Source of the DNA: Paucisalibacillus globulus
GTDB lineage: Bacteria > Bacillota > Bacilli > Bacillales > Amphibacillaceae
Direction: 5' to 3'
NCBI RefSeq assembly: GCF_900184735.1
Contig: NZ_LT855399.1
Coordinates: 124,001 to 188,000, forward strand
DNA: 64,000 bases
Shown: piece by piece, positions 50,810 through 60,008 of the stretch
Layout: each line of letters opens with the position of its first letter
Numbering within the stretch: the stretch's first letter is position 1
Notes under the pieces: model-generated
The model's input: only the letters and a program-made list of their open reading frames with translations
Databases searched by the model: none
Told to the model about the DNA's origin: nothing
Translations under genes and position numbers: made by a program

Positions 50810-51499
50810 ATGCCAAAAAACTCAGAACGATTTATTACAGCTTTTAATCGAATCGACAAAGCAATGGATACTGAACTAAATAATAGTAGGGGCATTGGGT
50901 TTTCAAAATCGGTTCGAATCCTAACGAAATACAATGCAGTAGTTCGCCGGTATAAAGATGAGTTATTAGAGTTTGCAGAGCTACGAAATGCCATTGTACA
51001 TAATCGTATTGATACTGGAGTTGTAATAGCGGAGCCACATGATTCGATTGTGGAGCAAATTGAACAGATTGAGAGGGAGATTACAAGTCCTCAGCTTGTC
51101 ATTCCTTCGTTTGAGAAGAAGGTACAGCGATTTGATTTAAAAGATTCACTCTCTAATCTATTAGATGCAATACATGAAAAAGGGTACTCTAAATTCCCTG
51201 TTTATAATGGTAATGAATTTGCCGGGCTAATAACCGAAAGTGGTATTACCAAGTGGCTTGCAAAACATAAAGATACCACTATTCGAGAGACAACGATTGA
51301 AGAAATTATGCCTTACCAAAAAGATAATAATCACCAAATTATCTCCAAAGACACTTCTATCTACCAAGCCGTAGAGATTTTCAAGGAGAAAATTGGTGAA
51401 GGTAATCGCATAGATGCATTGCTCATTACTGGAAATGGTGAGAAAGATGATCAATTGCTTGGGATTATCACAGCCTGGGATATCATGGGGATAAAATAG
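50810..51499 (+). CDS. CBS-domain protein
   Basis: 229 residues from ATG 50810 after AAAGGAG. An N-terminal helical part (RFITAFNRIDKAM, LRNAIVHNRIDTG, like abortive-infection/HEPN-style helices) is followed by a tandem CBS pair (about 95-229: AEPHDSI..., GYSKFPVYNGNEFAGLITES, SIYQAVEIF, LLGIITAWDIM). CBS pairs bind adenosine nucleotides. Role unknown. Confidence 0.82.
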   Translation: MPKNSERFITAFNRIDKAMDTELNNSRGIGFSKSVRILTKYNAVVRRYKDELLEFAELRNAIVHNRIDTGVVIAEPHDSIVEQIEQIEREITSPQLVIPSFEKKVQRFDLKDSLSNLLDAIHEKGYSKFPVYNGNEFAGLITESGITKWLAKHKDTTIRETTIEEIMPYQKDNNHQIISKDTSIYQAVEIFKEKIGEGNRIDALLITGNGEKDDQLLGIITAWDIMGIK

Positions 51500-51503
51500 T
51501 AAT

Positions 51504-51548
51504 AGAAGTTCAAACGTTACCAGAGACAGACGTTTGAACTTCTTTTTA
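51504..51548 (+). terminator. Terminator of the CBS gene
   Basis: AGAAGTTCAAACGT pairs perfectly over 14 bp with ACGTTTGAACTTCT, then T. Confidence 0.9.
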
Positions 51549-51608
51549 AGTTAGACAGTTTTCTAAAAGATTGTTGCTTTTTGTTAGCTTAGTCTAATAA
51601 ATAGTAGG

Positions 51609-51837
51609 TAGAAACTGTGCGGTAACATAAAAATTTTGGTTCGCCTAAACCAAAGAACCATGCGCCCGCCCCGAAGTACCAAGTGCCCGAAAATCCAAAG
51701 CATGTGCCCGCCCCAGAGAACCATGTGCCTGAAAATCCAAAGCATGTGCCCGCCCCAACGAACCATGTGCTCGAAAACCCAGAACATGCGCCCGCCCCAG
51801 GGAACTGTGTAAGTTAAAAATTACCGCACAGTTTCTA
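51609..51837. repeat. 21-bp-period array, locus 2, enclosed by a 17-bp perfect inverted repeat
   Basis: TAGAAACTGTGCGGTAA (51609-51625) and its exact reverse complement (51821-51837) enclose about seven 21-bp monomers (51655-51808) with core CATG-N-GCCC, alternating CGCCCCAGAGAAC-like and CGAAAATCCAAAG-like spacers. Same family as 21963-22761 and 56143-56373. It lies between convergent genes. The His-x-Pro frame lacks a start codon here. Confidence 0.85.
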
Positions 51838-51872
51838 TCAAATACAACTAACTGCATGAAAACAGTCTCTAG

Positions 51873-52640
51873 TTATGTACTAGCCTTAAATTCAAATTTC
51901 ACTTCATCAACGAATTCTCCAGCTTTATAGGTTCTTTCCATAAAAAGCACATTATCATGACGGTCTATAGTTAACACGGTTGAGCAACGCGTCCCGTAAT
52001 CTGGGAGGTTTATAAATAGGGAGGAAAGTTTTTTTTCTAGTGTTAACCCGATGCCAGTATCAGGTAGAGACTCCTCAGGTGCTTCTTCTGTATCAGCAAG
52101 AATAGAAAACAGTGTATTCGGATCAACATGATCTGTGTTTTTAACATAGCTCTGTAATCGCTGCTTGCCAGTTTCGACTTTTGGCCATGGTGTATCGAGA
52201 AAATGATTACTTAGGCCATGTGTTCCAGGTTCAAGTTTTGTTACAGTATCGTTAATATTATTATAATAGAACAGCTCGTCTGGACTTCCTAAGAGTACAT
52301 TAAAACCAACATAATTAGCTTTTCTTCTACTTAGCGATTGTAAAAAGCTATCTGCAGTTTCCCCTTGAGCTAAATAATTCGTGACTATTTCTCCGCGTGA
52401 ATGTTTACCAGGTTTCATATGGGCGGGATCACGATAATTCGTTAACGCTCCAACTTTGCCACTTTTTGTAATTCCAAGCCATGTCCCCATTTGTTCTAAG
52501 TCCCTACCAGCTAAGATGTTCGGATAATCTTGCCAGAAGTTAGCCTGTGCGGTGGGACGATTGTATGCTTCATCTCGGTTTGCAGCTAGGATTAATTTAT
52601 AATTTGTATGTTCGTGTAAATGAAAAAGAATTAAGCACAT
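51873..52640 (-). CDS. NRDE family (TANGO2-like) protein
   Basis: 255 residues. MCLILFHL at the start, LILAANRDEAYNRPT (the NRDE motif), GTWLGITKSGKVGALTNYRDP, and a C-terminal RCSTVLTIDRHDNVLFMERTY. Member of the TANGO2/NRDE family, whose N-terminal Cys resembles Ntn hydrolases. Function unclear. Confidence 0.9.
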   Translation of the reverse strand: MCLILFHLHEHTNYKLILAANRDEAYNRPTAQANFWQDYPNILAGRDLEQMGTWLGITKSGKVGALTNYRDPAHMKPGKHSRGEIVTNYLAQGETADSFLQSLSRRKANYVGFNVLLGSPDELFYYNNINDTVTKLEPGTHGLSNHFLDTPWPKVETGKQRLQSYVKNTDHVDPNTLFSILADTEEAPEESLPDTGIGLTLEKKLSSLFINLPDYGTRCSTVLTIDRHDNVLFMERTYKAGEFVDEVKFEFKAST

Positions 52641-52862
52641 AAGTATAATCGATCCCCTTTTTTACTCATTATAAAGCGTTTTAATTCAAAAAGCATTAAA
52701 AGGTACTTTGATAAATGGAGCTAAATGATTCGTATACCGAAGTATTTTTTGCTATAATTGGACCCTATCCTGGAATTTATCATTCCTAGTACGTAATGGA
52801 CATAAAATATTGTTCTTGTGGTATCAATAAAGAAGAGTAATTAGAGAAAGAAGGATATAAAC

Positions 52863-54272
52863 ATGGTGCATCATCATGAAGTTCAGCCGACTGAACCAAT
52901 ACGTAAAGTTCCGCTTATCATTGTACTACTAACTGGAGCTTTCGTCACAATATTAAATCAAACTCTGTTAGTAACCGCGTTACCTGTTATTAAAGCGGAT
53001 TTTCAGATAGATGATTCTACTGTTCAATGGTTGCAATCCATCTTTCTATTAGTGAACGGAATTATGATTCCTATTACTGCTTTTTTAATTGCACGATTCA
53101 CTACGAGAGGATTATTTCTGTTTGCAATGGGATCATTTGCTATCGGTACACTACTCTGTGCGATTGCTCCTGAATTCTTCACGTTGCTAATGGGGAGAGT
53201 ACTTCAGGCTGCGGGAGCTGGAGTTATGATGCCTCTAATGCAAACCGTAATGTTTTTAATCTTTCCTGTAGAAAAAAGAGGTTCTGCGATGGGGCTATTT
53301 GGGCTAATTATCGCCTTTGCTCCAGCAATAGGACCAACTCTGTCAGGTTACATCGTGGAACATTATCCTTGGAGATGGTTATTTTACATCGTGTTACCGA
53401 TTGCTGTAATTGACATCATTCTAGCTTATTTTGTATTAAAGAATGTAACTAAACAAACATTTCCCAAATTGGATATCCTTTCGATTATCTTATCAACATT
53501 AGGTTTCGGTGGTATATTATTTGCGTTCAGTACGGCTGGTTCTGCAGGTTGGGTAAGTATGGAAGTTATTCTTTCCATGGTCGTTGGTTTAGCTACACTT
53601 ACTTGGTTTATCTTGAGACAACTTAAGATTAAACAACCGATACTCGAGTTTCGGATATTTAAGGATAAAGTATTTACGTTAACTACTGCTCTTGGAATGA
53701 CGGTGTTTCTTGCGATGATTGGTGGGGCTGTTATATTACCGCTCCTGATGCAAGATATGTTGGGATTCTCCCCGATGCAATCAGGCTTAGCTATATTACC
53801 AGGTGCAATTATTATGGGGATAATGAACCCAATTACTGGTCGACTCTTTGATAAGTTCGGCGCAAAGTGGCTATCCCTTATCGGGTTAATTCTTGTAACG
53901 GCTACAACATTCTTGTTTGCCATCTTAACAACGGAGACGACATTTACTTATATTGCAACCGTTAATGCCTTTCGCTTGTTAGGAGTGGCAATGGTGATGA
54001 TGCCAGTTACCACAGCTGGACTTAACCAACTATCACCAGAAATGTTACCACATGGTACGGCCATGAATAACACGTTCAGACAGGTTGCTGGTGCAATTGG
54101 TACGGCACTCCTTGTTACCATTATGACAACAACTTCAATCCCTGAAGAAGGATTGAGTGGAGCAATACATGGTGTCAATATGGCATTCTCAGTAGCAGGA
54201 ATTACCGCTGTTATTGGGTTGGTAATCACATTCTTTATTAAATATGATGATCCGCGTAGAGCTAGAAGATAA
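52863..54272 (+). CDS. DHA2 family MFS exporter
   Basis: 469 residues, 14 membrane helices. LNQTLLVTALPVIKADFQID, FAPAIGPTLSGYIVEHYPWR and GRLFDKFGAKW correspond block by block to the MFS protein at 34041, so the two are paralogues. No regulator is adjacent. RBS AAGGATA is weak. Confidence 0.9.
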   Translation: MVHHHEVQPTEPIRKVPLIIVLLTGAFVTILNQTLLVTALPVIKADFQIDDSTVQWLQSIFLLVNGIMIPITAFLIARFTTRGLFLFAMGSFAIGTLLCAIAPEFFTLLMGRVLQAAGAGVMMPLMQTVMFLIFPVEKRGSAMGLFGLIIAFAPAIGPTLSGYIVEHYPWRWLFYIVLPIAVIDIILAYFVLKNVTKQTFPKLDILSIILSTLGFGGILFAFSTAGSAGWVSMEVILSMVVGLATLTWFILRQLKIKQPILEFRIFKDKVFTLTTALGMTVFLAMIGGAVILPLLMQDMLGFSPMQSGLAILPGAIIMGIMNPITGRLFDKFGAKWLSLIGLILVTATTFLFAILTTETTFTYIATVNAFRLLGVAMVMMPVTTAGLNQLSPEMLPHGTAMNNTFRQVAGAIGTALLVTIMTTTSIPEEGLSGAIHGVNMAFSVAGITAVIGLVITFFIKYDDPRRARR

Positions 54273-54276
54273 GAGA

Positions 54277-54310
54277 GAAGCACTGAATTTTTTTCAGTGC
54301 TTCTTCTTTT
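54277..54310 (+). terminator. Terminator of the MFS gene
   Basis: GAAGCACTGAA pairs with TTCAGTGCTTC over 11 bp, then TTCTTTTT. Confidence 0.85.
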
Positions 54311-54360
54311 TAAAAAAGGGAAAAGACATCACCATATCGAAATATAATGTATGAGGGGGG

Positions 54361-55398
54361 ATGAGATTGTTAAAACGACCAGAGAAATTAAAAAGAGGAG
54401 ATAAAGTCGCCACTATTAGTTTGTCGTGGGGTGGGGCAGGAGACCCTGATTTAAGATGGCGGTATGAACAAGGAATTGCTCGTTTACGAGAAAATTTTGG
54501 CCTTGAAGTAGTGGCAATGCCTAACAGTTTAAAGGGTTCTGATATTCTCTATCAAAACCCCGAAGCTAGAGCAAAGGATTTAATGGAGGCATTTATTGAT
54601 CCCAGTATTAAAGCTATTTTTTCTAATATAGGTGGGGATGATAGTATTCGTTTATTGCCATATATCGATTTTGATGTCATTCGTAAAAACCCTAAGATCT
54701 TCATGGGATTTTCGGATACGACAATCACGCATTTAATATGTCTAAAAGCAGGTGTTTCATCCTTTTATGGACCAGCTATCTTAACAGATTTTGCAGAGAA
54801 TGGAGCAATGCATGAATACACTGTTCATGCGATTGAAAGAACCTTGTTTTCTAATCAATTAATAGGAAACATAGAATCAGCAACTGAGTGGACAAGTGAA
54901 TTTATCGCTTGGGAAGAGTCTAATAAAGACCGAATACGTACTATGAACCCTAATGCTGGTTATGAGGTACTTCAGGGAAAAGGTCGTACTCAAGGACATT
55001 TAATAGGTGGATGTATAGAAGTGCTCGAAATGGCGAAAGGAACGAATATTTGGCCAGAAGCGAATATATTTGAAAATAGCATTCTTTTCTTTGAAACATC
55101 AGAAGATACACCAGAACCAAGTATGGTCCGGTATTGGCTTCGTAACTACGGGGCACAAGGAATATTAGGGAAAGTAAATGGAATCATTTTTGGTAAGCCA
55201 ATTCATGAAAAATATTATGAAGAATACAAGAAAGAAATTAGCATGGTGCTCACTGAATATCAACTTGAGAACCTGCCACTCTTATATAATATGAACTTCG
55301 GCCATACAGAGCCTAAATGTATATTACCTTATGGGAGAATGGCTGAAATTAATTGTGATGAGAAGACTTTTTCAATTATTGATCATGCGGTGGAATAG
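54361..55398 (+). CDS. S66 family LD-carboxypeptidase / MccF-like peptidase
   Basis: 345 residues. The S66 pattern is visible: GDKVATISLSWGG, nucleophile GFSDTT, GHLIGGCIEVL, acid LFFETSED and base FGHTEPK. Members cleave L,D bonds in peptidoglycan peptides or, as MccF, inactivate microcin C. The length and RLLKRPEKLKRGD start are closer to the MccF-like group. RBS GAGGGGGG. Confidence 0.88.
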   Translation: MRLLKRPEKLKRGDKVATISLSWGGAGDPDLRWRYEQGIARLRENFGLEVVAMPNSLKGSDILYQNPEARAKDLMEAFIDPSIKAIFSNIGGDDSIRLLPYIDFDVIRKNPKIFMGFSDTTITHLICLKAGVSSFYGPAILTDFAENGAMHEYTVHAIERTLFSNQLIGNIESATEWTSEFIAWEESNKDRIRTMNPNAGYEVLQGKGRTQGHLIGGCIEVLEMAKGTNIWPEANIFENSILFFETSEDTPEPSMVRYWLRNYGAQGILGKVNGIIFGKPIHEKYYEEYKKEISMVLTEYQLENLPLLYNMNFGHTEPKCILPYGRMAEINCDEKTFSIIDHAVE

Positions 55399-55461
55399 TT
55401 TCCAAACTGTCCAACATAGTTATGAAGTATTAGGTATTTAAAAAATAAAGGAGAATTGCCG

Positions 55462-56058
55462 ATGAGGATCTTAGTTGTAGGTGCCAGTGGAACTATTGGT
55501 AGTGAAATATGTAAAGCACTTAAACATCATGAAATTATACGGGCAGGGCGTAACGGATTAGATGTTACCGTGGATAATACATCAGTGGAAAGCATCAAGC
55601 AAATGTATGAGAAAGTTGGAAAAGTAGATGCTGTGGTAAATGCAGCCGGTGGAGCAAACTTTGCTTCGGTATCGGAATTAACTCCTGAATTAAATGAGCG
55701 AGGAATAGAAAGTAAACTAAAAGGCCAAATAAACTTAGTGTTACTAGGCTTAGATTATGTTAATGATGGTGGTAGCTTTACATTAACAACAGGTGTCATG
55801 ATGGATGATCCAATCCGAATGGGAGCATCAGCTGCAATGGCTAATGGTGGTGTGAAATCATTTGTAAAAGCAGCATCAATCGAGATGCCTAGAGGAATCC
55901 GAATCAATAGTGTGAGCCCAACCATAGTACAAGAATCCTTCGCTAGATTGGAAGAATACTTCGTAGGCTTTTCACCAGTTCCAGCTAGTCGTGTGGCGCT
56001 AGCCTTTCAGAAGAGTGTGGAAGGAGCACAAACTGGGCAGAATTATGAGATATACTAG
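55462..56058 (+). CDS. Atypical short-chain dehydrogenase
   Basis: 198 residues from ATG 55462 (AAAGGAG in front). Cofactor loop VGASGTIGSEI, NAAGGANF, and a C-terminal RINSVSPTIV. The usual Tyr-x-x-x-Lys is replaced: in AAMANGGVKSF the tyrosine position is not a tyrosine, as in a known subgroup of short SDR proteins. Catalysis is therefore uncertain. Confidence 0.82.
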   Translation: MRILVVGASGTIGSEICKALKHHEIIRAGRNGLDVTVDNTSVESIKQMYEKVGKVDAVVNAAGGANFASVSELTPELNERGIESKLKGQINLVLLGLDYVNDGGSFTLTTGVMMDDPIRMGASAAMANGGVKSFVKAASIEMPRGIRINSVSPTIVQESFARLEEYFVGFSPVPASRVALAFQKSVEGAQTGQNYEIY

Positions 56059-56073
56059 AATGATAGGATTAAG

Positions 56074-56112
56074 AACGACGTCAAGGCAGAGTAGATTGCA
56101 TTGACGTCTTTT
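56074..56112 (+). terminator. Terminator of the SDR gene
   Basis: GACGTCAA pairs with TTGACGTC, then five T. Confidence 0.78.
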
Positions 56113-56142
56113 TGCTTGAGGGAGGATTGTGCACATACGGAT

Positions 56143-56373
56143 GAATCATGCGACCGCGAGCAGGGAGCATGAGCCCGAAGAAGAGAACCATGCGCCCCTG
56201 AGCGAAGAGCATAGCCCCGAGAAAGCAAAGTATGTGCCCAAACAGGAGGAGTATGAGCCCGAAGAAGAGAACCATGTGCCCAAGCGCAGTGAGCATGACC
56301 CCGAGGAAGCAAAGCATGTACCCACGCTCGGGGATCATGAGCCCAAAGAAGAGAACCATGTTCCCAATCCCAG
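56143..56373. repeat. 21-bp-period array, locus 3
   Basis: Exactly eleven 21-bp monomers (231 bp) with no indels, core CATG-N-GCCC, strongly diverged in the remaining 12 bp. In the forward frame each monomer reads x-His-x-Pro plus four mostly Glu/Lys/Gln residues. A GTG at 56129, three bases after GAGGGAGG, would open an 84-codon His/Glu/Pro heptad peptide ending at 56380, so translation here cannot be excluded. Confidence 0.85.
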
Positions 56374-56443
56374 TCTATGAACCATTCCCATCATACCTCC
56401 CATCAATCTATGATAAACTTAAATTAAGAAAGGTGGAGATAAC

Positions 56444-56980
56444 ATGGATGTTTTCAAAGCTATTCAAGATCGTCGTGAGATTACTAAGTTTGAGAGTAAG
56501 CCAATTCCTGAAGTTATATTAGATAAGGTTGTGGATGCTGGTCTTTTTGCACCTACAGGAAATAATCTTCCATCAAAGAATATGATCGTGGTAGAAGATA
56601 GGGATATGTTAAACAAGTTAGCGGAAACAACTCCTTATATGAAATGGTTAAAGGAAGCACAGGCTGGTATTGTGGTGACTGGGAAACCGGATGTGAGTAA
56701 GTATTGGTTACAGGATGCTTCATTTGCCTGTGCTTTCATTTGGTTAGAAGCGGTTGAGGTAGGACTTGGTTCTGCATTTGGTGCGGTTTACCATTCTGAA
56801 GATGTTGAGGAGTCTAAGAAGCGAGAGGGATATGTTAGAGAACTCATAAACCTTCCAAAAGAGCAACGAGTTGTTGCAGTGCTTGGGCTCGGATATCCGG
56901 CAATGACACCACGCCCGAAAAAACATGTTCCGAGAGAAGAAGTTATCTTTTATGAAAAGTTTGGAAAACAATCAAAATAG
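56444..56980 (+). CDS. Nitroreductase family protein
   Basis: 178 residues. FKAIQDRREITKFESKPIPE, GLFAPTGNNLPSKNMIVVED and VLGLGYPAMTPRPK match FMN-dependent nitroreductases. Reduces nitroaromatics or quinones with NAD(P)H. RBS AAAGGTGGAG. Only 6 bp separate it from the HAD gene. Confidence 0.9.
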   Translation: MDVFKAIQDRREITKFESKPIPEVILDKVVDAGLFAPTGNNLPSKNMIVVEDRDMLNKLAETTPYMKWLKEAQAGIVVTGKPDVSKYWLQDASFACAFIWLEAVEVGLGSAFGAVYHSEDVEESKKREGYVRELINLPKEQRVVAVLGLGYPAMTPRPKKHVPREEVIFYEKFGKQSK

Positions 56981-56989
56981 GAGAGTATG

Positions 56990-57769
56990 ATGTTAAAAGC
57001 CATTATCTTTGATTTGGATGATACACTGTTAAATGACAGGAAAAGTATTCAGGAGGCGTTTAAGGCAACTTGTGAAATAGCTGCTGAGAAGCACACTATT
57101 AATCCTGCCTTGTTAGAGGAACAAGTAAGAAGGCATGCAAGAAAGCTTTATTCTTCCTATAAGACATATAATTTTACGCAAGAGATTGGTATCAATGCCT
57201 TTGAAGGGTTATGGGGTACCTTTGATGATGGAGAGGCATTCCAAGCTCTACATGATATTGCTTTAACATATCAAGAGAATACATGGCAAGAAGGATTACA
57301 TGCTCTACAGATAGAAGACGCGGGGCTAGCTGTAGAGTTAGCAGAAGCATTCCCGATTTTTAGAAAAAAGCTTCCTTTCGTATTTGATGATACCTTTCAT
57401 GTTTTACAAGAGCTTAAAAAGGACTATCAATTATTAATGCTAACGAACGGATCCCCTTCTTTACAACATACAAAGCTTGAAATTACCTCTGAGTTAGTTG
57501 CTTATTTTGATGATATTCTTATATCTGGGGATTTTGGAATTGGAAAGCCGGATCCTTCGATTTTTCAGTATATATTAGAACGGAACAACTTGGCGAAGGA
57601 ACAAGCGATAATGGTAGGAGATAATTTGAATACGGATATTCTAGGTTCTAACCGTATTGGAATGAAAAATGTTTGGGTCAATCGTAACCAGATGGAAATA
57701 AAGGATATTCAACCAACCTATGAGATTAAACAATTGGGAGAACTTCTTCCAATTATAAAGAAAATCTAG
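56990..57769 (+). CDS. HAD-superfamily hydrolase, YfnB/YjjG-like
   Basis: 259 residues from the second of two adjacent ATGs (better spaced from AGGAGA). Motif I IFDLDDTLLND, motif II LMLTNGSP, motif III KPDPSIFQYIL and motif IV MVGDNLNTDILGS. An alpha-helical cap suggests a phosphatase of nucleotides or sugar phosphates. Co-transcribed with the nitroreductase. Confidence 0.9.
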   Translation: MLKAIIFDLDDTLLNDRKSIQEAFKATCEIAAEKHTINPALLEEQVRRHARKLYSSYKTYNFTQEIGINAFEGLWGTFDDGEAFQALHDIALTYQENTWQEGLHALQIEDAGLAVELAEAFPIFRKKLPFVFDDTFHVLQELKKDYQLLMLTNGSPSLQHTKLEITSELVAYFDDILISGDFGIGKPDPSIFQYILERNNLAKEQAIMVGDNLNTDILGSNRIGMKNVWVNRNQMEIKDIQPTYEIKQLGELLPIIKKI

Positions 57770-57794
57770 CATGGAATCATGCTAGATTTTTTCT
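57762..57794. terminator. Bidirectional terminator
   Basis: AAATCTAGCATG pairs perfectly over 12 bp with CATGCTAGATTT. The stop codon of the HAD gene lies within the stem. The minus-strand gene at 57804 also ends here. Confidence 0.82.
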
Positions 57795-57803
57795 ATTATT
57801 ATC

Positions 57804-58400
57804 CTAAATAGCTTTTCGTAAACCACGAAAAATTGCCAAACCTAAAATAGCAACAAGACCACATAATACCAATACATCAGTATTCGTATTCCCTAAGCTT
57901 TTCACCATACCGGAAATCCTATGCAAAAATGGTTCAGGTATATAATCCACCCTGTCCTCCGAATAGGTTATATGCTTAATGGAATTCCCACCAATAGTAG
58001 GTTCCCATCCATACTCGCCATTGGAAAGGGAAATGGTAATCACATCCCCAATGGCAAGATCGACACTTGTTCCACCAACATATTCACTAGCATCCCAAGA
58101 TGGGATATAGTGGTAAAATAGTTCTACTGTATTATTCTCCTCCAGTTCGGTCGGAGCTTTTATTACGTCTGAAATTTCTAAGGTCACTTTTCTTATTTGT
58201 TGAGGGTGCTTATTATTATCAGTTACATCTTTGTGTAAAACATCTGACGTTACTTTACCGGAAATCTGATAGGGTGCTTGTGCATTTCTCTTTTCGACCT
58301 CTACAGGATCCATAGCAGCAAAAACTGTACTGGAAATCGTACAGACTAGGACAATATAAATGAAAATAAAAACTACTTTATAAAACCGTTGACCTTTCAT
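57804..58400 (-). CDS. Secreted, C-terminally anchored hypothetical protein
   Basis: 198 residues from the ATG after GAGAGGG. Signal peptide (MKGQRFYKVVFIFIYIVLVC, cleavage after VFA), a beta-rich ectodomain (ISGKVTSDVL, VTLEISDVI, DVITISLSNG) and a C-terminal helix (VLVLCGLVAILGLAIF) with basic tail. No LPXTG. Function unknown. 21 bp after serA in the same direction, so possibly in that operon. Confidence 0.7.
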   Translation of the reverse strand: MKGQRFYKVVFIFIYIVLVCTISSTVFAAMDPVEVEKRNAQAPYQISGKVTSDVLHKDVTDNNKHPQQIRKVTLEISDVIKAPTELEENNTVELFYHYIPSWDASEYVGGTSVDLAIGDVITISLSNGEYGWEPTIGGNSIKHITYSEDRVDYIPEPFLHRISGMVKSLGNTNTDVLVLCGLVAILGLAIFRGLRKAI

Positions 58401-58421
58401 AGTATTCCCTCTCAATCAAAA

Positions 58422-60008
58422 CTACAAGTCTATTGTTCTAACAAAATGTATATCTCCTAAGGAAAGAAGTTCTTCCATAATATTATTTCCAATGTGTCTA
58501 TCAACGGTAAGCATCATGATAGCATCTCCACCCATATCAGAACGATCAACTTGCATGGTGGCAATGTTAATTTCGTGTTTGGCCAGCAAACTTCCCATGC
58601 GCCCGATAACTCCGGGTTGATCGGTATGGTGCATGACAATAATGTGGCCTGCTGGAGTGATATCCACTCGGTAATAATCGACTCTTACAATACGTGGACC
58701 AAGCCCACTTAGCAAGGTCCCAGCTACCGTTCTGACCCCGCTCTTTGTTTTTAAACTTACGGTAATAAGATTAGAGAATCCCTTTTTCTTATTAGTCTTG
58801 TTTTCATGTATTTGTATACCTTTCTTTTCAGCAAGAAAAAGAGCATTCACTTCATTGACATGTGTACCAAGATGTCTTTTTAACATCCCTTTTATTATTT
58901 TTCTGCTTAATGGAGATAGTTCTTGATTAGTTAACTCACCCGCATAAGAGATGGTGATTTCTTCCACTACATCATCGGTTAAATAAATGAGGAATTCTCC
59001 AAGCTTTTCTGCGAGGAGATAATACGGTTCTATCTTTTGAAGTAATTCACTATCCAGTGACGGCATATTAACTGGATTTCTAACCGTTCCCCCGTTGAAA
59101 AATCGTAGTATATCCTGACTTACATCAATCGCTACATTTTCTTGTGCTTCGATGGTGCTTGCCCCTAGATGTGGAGTAGCAATGACTTCAGGTAAATCTA
59201 AGAGCGGGTGATTGGAAAAGGGTTCTTCCTCAAAAACATCTAGTGCAGCTCCTGCAACTTTTCCAGAGACAATTGCTTCGTACAAGGCATCTTCATCAAC
59301 AATGCCACCCCGAGCACAGTTGATAATTTGTACACCTTTTTTCACTTTCTCGAACGCTTCTCGATTAAGAAGATGTTTTGTTTCTTTTAGTAAGGGGGTA
59401 TGGACTGTAATGAAGTCTGCAACCTTTAATACATCATCAACTGTTCCATATTCAATTCCCATTTTCTCTGCTTTTTCCTTTGTTAAGAATGGATCATATG
59501 CAATGACATTCATGCGCTGACCTCTTGCACGATAAGCAACTTCACGACCGATTCGACCAAGACCAATGACACCAAGTACTTTACCCTTTAATTCAACTCC
59601 AATATAATGTTTTCGCTCCCATTTTTTCTGTTTCAAAGCAAGGTATGCTTGTGGGATTTTTCTAGATAATGCCATGAGCATGGCCACTGTATGCTCGGCA
59701 GCAGAATTTGTATTCCCGTTCGGGGCATTGACAACGATAATTCCTTTTTCGGTCGCAGCATCAACATCGATATTATCCACACCGACCCCAGCACGACCAA
59801 TTATTTTTAATTTGGTAGCTCTTTCAATCAAATTACGAGTAACTTGGGTTTGACTTCTTACAATTAACGCATCGAACTTATGGATATTCTTTAACAACTC
59901 CTCAGTGGTCCATTCGGTCTGGAACATAATATTCACATTAGAAGCAGCTCGAAGCGGTTGAATGCCATCCTCATTCAATGGATCAGAGATTAGTATATGG
60001 TATGTCAT
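58422..60008 (-). CDS. serA: D-3-phosphoglycerate dehydrogenase
   Basis: 528 residues, full-length type with C-terminal ACT domain. [15 protein letters not shown] loop GLGRIG (149-154), [15 protein letters not shown], catalytic TPHLGAST histidine near 283, an intervening domain, and ACT at about 455-528 ([20 protein letters not shown]). First step of serine synthesis, feedback-regulated by serine through ACT. Overlaps the aminotransferase by 4 bp. Confidence 0.96.
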   Translation of the reverse strand: MTYHILISDPLNEDGIQPLRAASNVNIMFQTEWTTEELLKNIHKFDALIVRSQTQVTRNLIERATKLKIIGRAGVGVDNIDVDAATEKGIIVVNAPNGNTNSAAEHTVAMLMALSRKIPQAYLALKQKKWERKHYIGVELKGKVLGVIGLGRIGREVAYRARGQRMNVIAYDPFLTKEKAEKMGIEYGTVDDVLKVADFITVHTPLLKETKHLLNREAFEKVKKGVQIINCARGGIVDEDALYEAIVSGKVAGAALDVFEEEPFSNHPLLDLPEVIATPHLGASTIEAQENVAIDVSQDILRFFNGGTVRNPVNMPSLDSELLQKIEPYYLLAEKLGEFLIYLTDDVVEEITISYAGELTNQELSPLSRKIIKGMLKRHLGTHVNEVNALFLAEKKGIQIHENKTNKKKGFSNLITVSLKTKSGVRTVAGTLLSGLGPRIVRVDYYRVDITPAGHIIVMHHTDQPGVIGRMGSLLAKHEINIATMQVDRSDMGGDAIMMLTVDRHIGNNIMEELLSLGDIHFVRTIDL

